Positions 1-5,058 of a stretch of 5,058 nt of DNA are shown piece by piece. This DNA comes from Hydrogenophaga intermedia (GTDB taxonomy: Bacteria > Pseudomonadota > Gammaproteobacteria > Burkholderiales > Burkholderiaceae_C). The translations under genes and the position numbers were made by a program. Each line of letters starts with the position of its first letter. Position 1 is the first letter of the stretch. The stretch lies in the NCBI GenBank assembly GCA_945869245.1, contig CAMBOY010000234.1:1-5058 (forward strand), written 5' to 3'. Under the pieces are notes generated by a model, which was given only the letters and a program-made list of their open reading frames with translations, had not been told where the DNA came from and ran no database searches.

Positions 1-248
1 TTCAGGTCCTTCCGACGCTTGCGCCATAGTCATTGACGCACGTCCAACTCCGTGAAATATACAGAGAGTGGGGCCAAACGTATGCCGAAGCGACGCGCGA
101 GCACGATCGCCGCGTTTTTACCGTGCGTTGAATTGGTTGTCTAGGAGAAAGCGGCGCGCTATTCTGGATCTGCTAATTCCGGCGGCGGCGCTCGGCAGCA
201 GACCAAGGCCATTTGACATATGCCTGCCGGCGCGACAGTCTGCTCCGT

Positions 249-272
249 AGCGGACAGTGAGGAACTGCCGCT
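249..272. other. Small bulged hairpin, function unknown
   Basis: AGCGG-A-CAGT at 249-258 can pair with ACTGCCGCT at 264-272, giving a nine-pair stem with one bulged A and a five-base GAGGA loop. Only three Ts, counting the last base of the stem, precede a C afterwards, so it is a poor intrinsic terminator. It may be the residue of a repeat element or a weak terminator of something upstream. It lies about 105 bases before kynB. Confidence 0.3.
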
Positions 273-310
273 TTCAGCCTAAAGCCCCCCAACTTACATC
301 ACACCTAAAC

Positions 311-335
311 TATTTTTGCACCCCGTTGCAAATAA
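311..335. promoter_or_regulatory. Candidate operator upstream of kynB
   Basis: TTTGCA at 315-320 and TGCAAA at 327-332 form a perfect six-base inverted repeat around a six-base CCCCGT spacer, flanked by A/T runs. It sits about 45 bases upstream of the kynB start, where an operator would be expected. In related bacteria kyn genes are commonly controlled by KynR, an Lrp/AsnC-family activator responding to kynurenine, and such regulators bind short AT-flanked dyads. Assigning this dyad to KynR is inference, since no kynR gene is in the window. Confidence 0.4.
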
Positions 336-377
336 CCGACACCACGCTTTTTTCGCCGGTGCTACCTTCGCCGGACC

Positions 378-1004
378 ATGAAAAAGCTTTGGGACATTTC
401 CCCTCCAGTCCACGCCGGCTCGCCCGTCTTCCCGGGTGACACGGCTTACAGCCAGCAGTGGGTGGCAAGCATTGGGCCGGGCTGCCCGGTCAATGTCAGT
501 GCCATCACGCTGTCGCCGCATGTGGGCGCGCACGCCGACGCGCCGCTGCATTACGACCCAACCGGCGCGGCCATTGGTGATGTGGATCTGCACACCTTTA
601 TTGGCCCGTGCCGGGTGATTCACGCCATGGGCTGCGGGCCGCTGGTGTTGCCTGAGCACATCGCCCACGCCATGCAACAGTTGCCGCAGAGGGTCTTGGT
701 GCGCATGTACACCCGCATGCCGCAAGACGCGTTTGACAACGCCCTGCCCGCTTTTGCGCCCGAGACCATTGCGCTGCTGGCCGACCACGGCGTGCGGCTG
801 GTGGGCACCGACAGCGCCAGTGTGGACCCAGCCAGCAGCAAAACGCTGGACGCCCACCAGGTGCTGCGCCAGCGCGGCCTGCGTGTGCTGGAAAACCTGT
901 TGCTCGACGATGTGCCCGAGGGCGATTACGAGCTGATTGCCCTGCCCTTGCGGCTCACCACCGCCGACGCGTCGCCGGTGCGTGCCATCCTCCGCGAACT
1001 TTGA
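378..1004 (+). CDS. kynB: Kynurenine formamidase (arylformamidase) KynB
   Basis: Hydrolyses N-formyl-L-kynurenine to L-kynurenine and formate, the second step of tryptophan breakdown, in the cytoplasm. The 208-residue protein has the normal length for the metal-dependent cyclase-like bacterial KynB family. The signature HVGAHADAPLH spans residues 48-58 and supplies the expected metal ligands His48, His52 and Asp54, plus His58. GTDSASVDP at 143-151 and the later His160 and Glu172 complete the zinc-site pattern known from Burkholderia KynB. The ATG at 378 is chosen because the protein then opens with MKKLWDISPP, the usual family N-terminus. No Shine-Dalgarno sequence precedes it; the start lies in a CCGGACCATGA context shared with the next two genes. 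It is the first gene of the kynBUA operon, and its stop lies 14 bases before kynU. Nothing appears truncated or missing. Confidence 0.95.
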   Translation: MKKLWDISPPVHAGSPVFPGDTAYSQQWVASIGPGCPVNVSAITLSPHVGAHADAPLHYDPTGAAIGDVDLHTFIGPCRVIHAMGCGPLVLPEHIAHAMQQLPQRVLVRMYTRMPQDAFDNALPAFAPETIALLADHGVRLVGTDSASVDPASSKTLDAHQVLRQRGLRVLENLLLDDVPEGDYELIALPLRLTTADASPVRAILREL

Positions 1005-1018
1005 ATCGGTACCCGACC

Positions 1019-2293
1019 ATGACCACTTTGCAAGACTGCCAGGCGCTTGACGCCCAAGACCCGCTGCGCGCGCTGCGCGATCTGTTTGCTTTGCCCGCCG
1101 GCACCATTTATCTGGACGGCAATTCGCTGGGTGTGATGCCGCGCGCCACGCCCGAGCGGGTGGCCGATGTGGTGACCCGCGAATGGGGCACCGACCTGAT
1201 CCAGAGCTGGAACAAGGCCGGCTGGTTTGCCATGCCGCAGGCGGTGGGCGACAAGATTGCGCGGCTGATTGGCGCAGGCGCGGGCGAGGTGGTGGCCACC
1301 GACAGCACGTCGATCAACCTGTTCAAGGTGCTGAGCGCGGCCATTGCCATCGCCAAGGCCGACGCACCGCAGCGCACGCGCATCGTGAGCGAGCGCAGCA
1401 ACTTCCCCACCGACCTCTACATCGCCGAGGCGTTGTGCAAGCAGCACGGCCTGGAGCTGGTGCTGGTGGAGCCCGAAGAGATTGCCGCAGCGCTGACGGC
1501 CAACGTGGCCATATTGATGCTGACGCATGTGAACTACCGCACCGGCGCCATGCACGACATGGCCGCGGTGACGGCCGCCGCGCACGCCCAAGGCATCTTG
1601 ACCGTGTGGGACCTGGCGCACAGCGCGGGCGCGGTGCCGGTGGATTTGCGTGGCGCCAAGGCCGACTTTGCGGTGGGCTGTGGCTACAAATACCTCAACG
1701 GCGGGCCGGGCGCGCCGGCGTTTGTGTGGGTGAACCCCCAACACGCGGACCGTTTTTGGCAGCCGCTGGCCGGCTGGTGGGGCCACGCCGCGCCGTTTGC
1801 CTTCACGCCCGATTACCAGCCCGCCCCGGGCATCACCCGCTACCAGTGCGGCACACAACCCATGATCAGCCTGGCCGCGCTGGACTGCGGCGTGGACACG
1901 CTGCTGGCGGCCGAGGCGCTGGGCGGCATGGCCGCGCTGCGGGCCAAGTCGCTCGTGCTGACCGACTTGTTCATCCGCCTGGTGGAAGAGCGCTGCGCCG
2001 GCCACGGCCTGGGCCTGGCCACGCCGCGCGAACACGCGCAGCGCGGGTCGCAGGTGTGCCTGACGCGAGCCGAAGGTGCATACGCCATCGTGCAGGCGCT
2101 GATTGCGCGCGGTGTGGTGGGCGATTTCCGCGCGGGCGACGGTGGGCGCCACCAAGACATTTTGCGGTTTGGTTTCACACCGCTGTACATCGGGTTTGAA
2201 GACGTGTGGCACTCGGTGGAACACCTGCGCCAAGTGCTGGAGACAGCTGAGTGGCAGCGCCCAGAGTTCAACCGCAAACATGCAGTGACCTGA
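1019..2293 (+). CDS. kynU: Kynureninase KynU
   Basis: PLP-dependent hydrolase that cleaves L-kynurenine to anthranilate and L-alanine in the cytoplasm. The 424-residue length is typical of bacterial kynureninase, a fold-type I aminotransferase-like enzyme. Visible landmarks are YLDGNSLG at residues 31-38, the phosphate-binding ATDSTS at 93-98, the PLP-contacting WDLAHSAGA at 197-205 with Asp198 and His201, and GYKYLNGGPG from 222 with Lys224 as the Schiff-base lysine. A C-terminal RFGFTPLYIGFEDVW stretch is also characteristic. I chose the ATG at 1019 over an in-frame TTG at 1001 that overlaps the kynB stop, because the extra six residues add nothing conserved. No Shine-Dalgarno is evident upstream, so translation may depend on coupling to kynB, 14 bases away. 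The product anthranilate has no dedicated degradation gene in this window. Confidence 0.96.
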   Translation: MTTLQDCQALDAQDPLRALRDLFALPAGTIYLDGNSLGVMPRATPERVADVVTREWGTDLIQSWNKAGWFAMPQAVGDKIARLIGAGAGEVVATDSTSINLFKVLSAAIAIAKADAPQRTRIVSERSNFPTDLYIAEALCKQHGLELVLVEPEEIAAALTANVAILMLTHVNYRTGAMHDMAAVTAAAHAQGILTVWDLAHSAGAVPVDLRGAKADFAVGCGYKYLNGGPGAPAFVWVNPQHADRFWQPLAGWWGHAAPFAFTPDYQPAPGITRYQCGTQPMISLAALDCGVDTLLAAEALGGMAALRAKSLVLTDLFIRLVEERCAGHGLGLATPREHAQRGSQVCLTRAEGAYAIVQALIARGVVGDFRAGDGGRHQDILRFGFTPLYIGFEDVWHSVEHLRQVLETAEWQRPEFNRKHAVT

Positions 2294-2295
2294 CC

Positions 2296-3144
2296 ATGAC
2301 TTGCCCGCATCACACCGAAGGCATCGTCCGCGACGAAAAAGCGCAGCTCGATTTCAGCCGCGACATGAGTTATGGCGACTACTTGCAGCTGGACACCATT
2401 CTGAGTGCGCAACACCCGCTGTCGCCAGCCCACGATGAAATGCTGTTCATCGTGCAGCACCAAACCAGCGAGCTGTGGATGAAGCTGATGCTGCACGAGC
2501 TGCACGCGGCCATTCGGCACCTGGCCAACGACGAACTCAACCCGGCGTTCAAGATGCTGGCGCGGGTGTCCAAAATCATGGAGCAGCTGGTGCACGCCTG
2601 GGACGTGTTGGCCACGATGACGCCGCCCGAATACAGCGCGCTGCGGCCTTACCTGGCGCAGTCCAGCGGGTTTCAAAGCCACCAGTACCGCTGCATTGAA
2701 TTTGCCATGGGCAACAAAAACGCGGCCATGCTCAAGCCCCACGCCCACCACCCGGAGCGCTTGGCCACGGTGCAGGCCGCGTATGCCGCGCCTTCGCTGT
2801 ACGACGAGGCGCTGCGCTTGCTGGCGCGCCGTGGCCTGAAGGTGCCGGCTTCGCACCAACAGCGCGACTGGACTCAGCCCTACGAGGCCAACGACGAGGT
2901 CGAACAAGCGTGGTTGCAGGTGTACCGCGACCCGAAAGCCCACTGGGATTTGTATCAGCTGGGCGAAGAGCTGGCCGATCTGGAAGACGCGTTTCGCCTG
3001 TGGCGCTTTCGCCATGTGACCACGGTGGAGCGCGTAATTGGCTTTAAACGCGGCACCGGCGGCACCGGTGGCGTGAGCTATTTGCGCAAGATGCTGGACG
3101 TGGTGTTGTTCCCCGAGATTTGGCGGCTGCGCACGCAGCTGTGA
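2296..3144 (+). CDS. kynA: Tryptophan 2,3-dioxygenase KynA
   Basis: Heme enzyme that inserts O2 into the indole ring of L-tryptophan to give N-formyl-L-kynurenine, the first and committed step of the pathway, working as a cytoplasmic tetramer. The 282-residue protein carries QHQTSELWMKL (54-64) with active-site His55, Tyr113 and Arg117 for substrate contact, proximal heme ligand His240 in FRHVTTVERVIGFKRG, and Thr254 in the GTGGTGG loop. With the ATG at 2296, these residue numbers coincide with those of the structurally characterised Xanthomonas campestris enzyme, which supports this start. The kynU stop TGA lies two bases upstream (TGACCATG), so termination-reinitiation coupling is likely; no local Shine-Dalgarno is seen. 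An in-frame GTG at 2251 has a GGAGA seven bases upstream but would add 15 unconserved residues. The gene ends directly against the convergent modE stop codon. Confidence 0.97.
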   Translation: MTCPHHTEGIVRDEKAQLDFSRDMSYGDYLQLDTILSAQHPLSPAHDEMLFIVQHQTSELWMKLMLHELHAAIRHLANDELNPAFKMLARVSKIMEQLVHAWDVLATMTPPEYSALRPYLAQSSGFQSHQYRCIEFAMGNKNAAMLKPHAHHPERLATVQAAYAAPSLYDEALRLLARRGLKVPASHQQRDWTQPYEANDEVEQAWLQVYRDPKAHWDLYQLGEELADLEDAFRLWRFRHVTTVERVIGFKRGTGGTGGVSYLRKMLDVVLFPEIWRLRTQL

Positions 3145-3540
3145 TCAGCGCTGGCCATGGGGCTGGCGCACCGCCGTCAGCGCCACCCGCAAATGCGGCG
3201 CTGCCGCGCGCTCGGCCGCCTGTTCGGCGCGGCGATAGGCTTGTAGCACCGCTGTGCCCAACTCGGTGAGCGCTGCGCCGCCGCCGGCGTGGCCGCCACG
3301 CTGCTTGTCCACCAGGGGCGCGGAGAAGGCCCCGTTCATGGCCTTGACGAGCGACCACGCGCGCTGGTAGCTCATGCCCAAACGCCGGCCCGCTTCGGCG
3401 ATGGAGCCGGTCTGTGCAATGCCCTCCAGCAAATCCACCCGCCCGGGGCCCAGGTGAATGTCGGCCCCGGCCTGCAGGCGCAGGCGCGCGCGCAAGCGCA
3501 CCGGTGTGGCGGGGTCTTCAGGGGTGTCGGGCTGGGTCAT
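3145..3540 (-). CDS. modE: ModE-type transcriptional regulator, DNA-binding domain only
   Basis: Likely cytoplasmic repressor of molybdate uptake genes. The 131-residue product matches the N-terminal winged helix-turn-helix domain of ModE, related to the LysR-type HTH. It has GRVDLLEGIAQTGSIAEAGR (33-52), then the recognition-helix region LGMSYQRAWSLVKAMN (54-69), a basic glycine-rich wing QRGGHAGGGAALTELG (80-95), and a helical alanine/glutamate-rich tail probably used for dimerisation. E. coli ModE is about twice this length and ends in two molybdate-binding Mop domains, which are absent here. The ATG at 3540 is supported by GGAG eight bases upstream; longer in-frame starts at about 3597 or 3669 would run through the modA promoter or into modA and add an unrelated tryptophan-rich stretch. 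It is divergent from modA across 107 bases and convergent with kynA with zero gap. Its sensing mechanism cannot be read from the sequence. Confidence 0.88.
   Translation of the reverse strand: MTQPDTPEDPATPVRLRARLRLQAGADIHLGPGRVDLLEGIAQTGSIAEAGRRLGMSYQRAWSLVKAMNGAFSAPLVDKQRGGHAGGGAALTELGTAVLQAYRRAEQAAERAAAPHLRVALTAVRQPHGQR
3148..3169 (+). other. Hairpin just after the kynA stop, inside modE
   Basis: In plus-strand RNA, bases 3148-3156 pair with 3161-3169: nine pairs, including two G-U wobbles, around an AUGG loop. It begins three bases after the kynA stop codon and lies within the 3' coding end of modE. No T run follows, so it is not a classical intrinsic terminator. It could protect the 3' end of the kyn mRNA or act in factor-dependent termination. 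In the antisense (modE) RNA the wobbles become A-C mismatches, so the fold favours the kyn transcript. Confidence 0.35.
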
Positions 3541-3548
3541 GGTGGGTG

Positions 3549-3552
3549 CTCC
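3549..3552 (-). promoter_or_regulatory. Ribosome binding site of modE
   Basis: GGAG on the minus strand, eight bases before the ATG at 3540. This is the clearest Shine-Dalgarno sequence in the window. It decides the modE start in favour of MTQPDT over longer in-frame alternatives. Confidence 0.55.
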
Positions 3553-3606
3553 AGGGGCGATGGTATCGGCATCACAGGCCCAAAACCAATGAGCCATGGC
3601 AAACAC

Positions 3607-3630
3607 CGATATCCATTCAAAAATATATCG
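3607..3630. promoter_or_regulatory. Mo-box-like ModE operator upstream of modA
   Basis: CGATAT at 3607-3612 and ATATCG at 3625-3630 form a perfect inverted repeat over 24 bases with a 12-base AT-rich spacer. The pattern CGnTAT...ATAnCG and the overall length resemble the E. coli ModE operator in front of modA. The site is in the modE-modA intergenic region and ends 17 bases before the modA start, so bound ModE would cover or abut the modA promoter. TATATC (3624-3629) and TACACT (3634-3639) are possible -10 elements; neither has a convincing -35 partner. Control of modE itself from the same site is possible but not shown. Confidence 0.6.
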
Positions 3631-3647
3631 AAGTACACTCCACCCCC

Positions 3648-4430
3648 ATGACACAACACCCCACCACACTCAAGCGCCGCCACCTGCTGCTGGCCGGCTT
3701 GGCCTGCGCCGCCCCTGCTTGGGCACAGCCCAGCGCCACGGTGGTGGCCGCGTCCGATTTGCAGTTTGCGCTGGAAGACATCTACGCCCAGTTCCGGGGG
3801 CAAACCGGGCTGCAACTGCGGCTGGTGTTTGGTTCGTCTGGGCAGTTTTTTGCGCAGCTGCAGCAGGGGGCGCCGTTTCACCTGTTTTTGTCGGCCGACG
3901 AGCGTTTTGTGTTTCAGCTGGCCGACGCGGGTGTGGCGCAAGACCGTGGGCGCTTGTACGCGCGCGGGCGCATTGGGCTGATGGTGCCGCACGGCTCGGC
4001 GCTGCGGGCCGATGGTGAGCTGCGCGACCTGGCCCTGGCGCTGCAAGACGGCCGCTTGAAGAAGCTCGCCATCGCCAACCCCGAACACGCGCCCTATGGC
4101 ACCCGCGCCCGCGAAGCGCTGCAGCACGCCGGCCTGTGGGCCGCGCTGCAGGGCCGGCTGGTGATGGGCGAAAACATTTCACAGGCCACGCAGTTTGCGC
4201 TGTCGGGCTCGACACAAGGCGGCATCGTGGCGCAGTCGCTGGCTTTGGCGCCCAGTGTGGCCAGCCGGGGCAGCTTTGCCCTGATACCCGAGGCCTGGCA
4301 CCAGCCGCTGCTGCAGCGCATGGCGCTGATGAAAAACGCGCCGCCCGCCGCCCAGGCGTTTTACACCCACCTGAGCAGCCCGGCTGCCCAAGCGGTGCTG
4401 GAACGTTACGGCTTTGCCGTGCCGCGCTGA
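3648..4430 (+). CDS. modA: Molybdate ABC transporter substrate-binding protein ModA
   Basis: Periplasmic binding protein that captures molybdate (and usually tungstate) and delivers it to the ModB permease. The 260-residue precursor begins with a signal peptide: basic KRR at 9-11, a hydrophobic stretch from 13, and a likely cleavage after AWA at residue 26. The KRRHLLLAG stretch is faintly Tat-like, but Sec export is the simpler reading. The mature protein has the family landmarks AASDL (34-38), GSSG (62-65), APYGTRA (148-154), GENISQ (174-179) and a late LIPEAWHQP segment, matching the oxyanion-contacting loops of ModA. The ATG at 3648 gives a proper signal peptide; the open frame extends upstream to 3414 only through modE antisense. 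No Shine-Dalgarno is visible. A Mo-box-like palindrome precedes it, and modB follows after nine bases, indicating one transcript. Confidence 0.93.
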   Translation: MTQHPTTLKRRHLLLAGLACAAPAWAQPSATVVAASDLQFALEDIYAQFRGQTGLQLRLVFGSSGQFFAQLQQGAPFHLFLSADERFVFQLADAGVAQDRGRLYARGRIGLMVPHGSALRADGELRDLALALQDGRLKKLAIANPEHAPYGTRAREALQHAGLWAALQGRLVMGENISQATQFALSGSTQGGIVAQSLALAPSVASRGSFALIPEAWHQPLLQRMALMKNAPPAAQAFYTHLSSPAAQAVLERYGFAVPR

Positions 4431-4439
4431 AAGACCCGC

Positions 4440-5058
4440 ATGGATTGGCAAGCGCTGTGGTTGTCGGTGGAGCTGGCTTGGGCCACGCTGCTGGTGCTGA
4501 CGCTGCCGGCGCTGGTGCTGGCGCGCTGGCTGGCGCGCACACGCGGCCCACACAAGGTGTGGATCGAAGCCGCGGTGCTGATGCCCCTGGTGCTGCCGCC
4601 CACGGTGCTGGGCTATTACCTGCTGGTGGGTGTGGGCGGGCGGTCGTGGATTGGCCAGTGGCTCAGTGGCTTTGGCCTGTCGCTCACCTTCAACTTTGCC
4701 GGGCTGGTGCTGGCCTCGGTGGTGTTCAACATACCGTTCATGGTGCAGCCCATGCAACGCGCGTTTGAAAGCGTGCCCGGCGGCCTGCGCGAGGCCGGCC
4801 TGACCTGTGGGCTGAGCCCGCTGGAGGTGTTTTGGCGCATCGAGCTGCCGCTGATTTGGCCCGGTGTGCTGTCGGCGCTGGTGATCACTTTTGTGCACAC
4901 CCTGGGCGAATTTGGCGTGGTGCTGATGGTGGGCGGCAACATCCCAGGCGAGACCAAAACCATCGCGGTGGCCATTTATGACCGGGTGCAGGCCTTTGAC
5001 CTGCGCAGCGCCCACACCATGGCGGCCACGCTGGTGGCGGTGTCGATGGTGGCGGTGG
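4440..5058 (+). CDS. modB: Molybdate ABC transporter permease ModB (3' end cut by window)
   Basis: Inner-membrane permease of the molybdate importer, expected to pair as a dimer with ModA outside and the ATPase ModC inside. The 206 residues present are open to the window edge; ModB proteins are usually about 225-230 residues, so only the last few dozen or fewer are missing. Hydrophobic segments lie at roughly 7-30, 42-66, 81-102, 140-162 and from 193. PLVLPPTVLGYYLL (49-62) is typical of ModB. The cytoplasmic EAA loop, which docks the ATPase, begins EAGLTCGLSPLEVFWRIELP at 118-137 and ends in WPG at 140-142. GEFGVVLMVGGNIPGETKT (156-174) is another strong family block. The start ATG is nine bases after the modA stop, with no strong Shine-Dalgarno, so coupled translation is likely. 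A modC gene probably follows outside the window. Confidence 0.94.
   Translation, partial: MDWQALWLSVELAWATLLVLTLPALVLARWLARTRGPHKVWIEAAVLMPLVLPPTVLGYYLLVGVGGRSWIGQWLSGFGLSLTFNFAGLVLASVVFNIPFMVQPMQRAFESVPGGLREAGLTCGLSPLEVFWRIELPLIWPGVLSALVITFVHTLGEFGVVLMVGGNIPGETKTIAVAIYDRVQAFDLRSAHTMAATLVAVSMVAV

Larger units (their letters stand above)
1..377. other. Non-coding stretch upstream of the kyn operon
   Basis: I see no convincing gene here. The short open frames at about 68-250 and 257-439 have no recognisable domain, no good ribosome binding site, and compositions unlike the following genes. GC content is lower than in the kyn genes: by eye about 52% in the first 60 bases and about 45% at 281-340, against roughly 70% inside kynU. 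A minus-strand ATG at 33-31 opens a frame that runs off the left edge (11 codons, starting MTMAQ). It could be the start of a divergent gene, but the fragment is too short to judge. No kynR-like regulator gene, which often neighbours kyn genes in related bacteria, is visible. The 3' part, about 281-377, should contain the kyn promoter, but I could not pick out a convincing -35/-10 pair. Confidence 0.6.

Noticed and set aside
33..63. TTGACG and TATACA as a plus-strand promoter
   Set aside because: The spacer is 19 bases, and no credible gene follows before kynB, more than 300 bases away.
213..218. Perfect TTGACA -35 hexamer upstream of kynB
   Set aside because: No -10-like hexamer at 16-18 bases downstream, and it lies far from any start codon.
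1001..1018. TTG start for kynU overlapping the kynB stop
   Set aside because: No Shine-Dalgarno, and six unconserved extra residues; the ATG at 1019 fits better.
926..2281. Long open frame on the minus strand (451 codons) opposite kynU
   Set aside because: It is the antisense shadow of a high-GC gene: composition is rich in His, Arg, Gln and Ala, there is no recognisable domain, and it lies wholly against a clear kynureninase.
2251..2295. Alternative GTG start for kynA at 2251 with GGAGA seven bases upstream
   Set aside because: It would overlap kynU by 43 bases and add 15 residues with no family similarity. The 2296 ATG places active-site residues at the same numbers as the Xanthomonas enzyme. 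The ribosome-binding-like sequence keeps a small doubt alive.
3050..3071. Short tandem repeat of GGCACC/GGCACCGG type in kynA
   Set aside because: It encodes the conserved GTGGTGG loop of tryptophan 2,3-dioxygenase and is explained by protein constraint.
3690..3710. Possible lipoprotein box around Cys20 of ModA
   Set aside because: The residues before the Cys (GLA) do not fit a lipobox, and a normal AWA cleavage site follows at residue 26.
4179..5015. Long minus-strand open frame opposite modA/modB
   Set aside because: A low-complexity His/Gln-rich translation mirroring the codon bias of modB on the plus strand, where transporter motifs are unmistakable.

Overview
The window looks like a chromosomal segment from a GC-rich betaproteobacterium, probably Burkholderiales and perhaps Comamonadaceae. 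This is inferred from strong G/C bias at third codon positions, the kynB-kynU-kynA gene set, and the protein signatures. No rRNA or other phylogenetic marker is present, so the placement is tentative.

Layout: (1) Positions 1-377 hold no supportable gene. This stretch is visibly less GC-rich than the rest and contains a small hairpin and, nearer kynB, an AT-rich dyad that could be an operator. (2) Positions 378-3144 carry a compact plus-strand operon for the upper kynurenine pathway: kynB (arylformamidase), kynU (kynureninase) and kynA (tryptophan 2,3-dioxygenase). The genes are separated by 14 and 2 bases. KynA opens tryptophan to N-formylkynurenine, KynB removes the formyl group, and KynU cleaves kynurenine to anthranilate and alanine. 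All residues checked against the known enzymes are in place. (3) Positions 3145-3540 on the minus strand encode a short ModE-type regulator with only the DNA-binding domain. Its stop codon abuts the kynA stop codon with no base between them. (4) Positions 3648-5058 carry modA (periplasmic molybdate-binding protein) and the start of modB (membrane permease), cut by the window end. These are divergent from modE. A Mo-box-like palindrome lies between modE and modA, close to the modA start, which suggests molybdate- or ModE-dependent control.

Two unrelated functional units therefore meet tail to tail: tryptophan catabolism and molybdate uptake. The sequence gives no evidence of a new system. The most interesting details are a shared CCNGACCATGA context at all three kyn start codons without Shine-Dalgarno sequences, the zero-gap convergent stops followed by a hairpin inside modE, the sensor-less ModE, and a possible very short leader on modA. 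No tRNA, rRNA, CRISPR array, insertion sequence or origin was seen.
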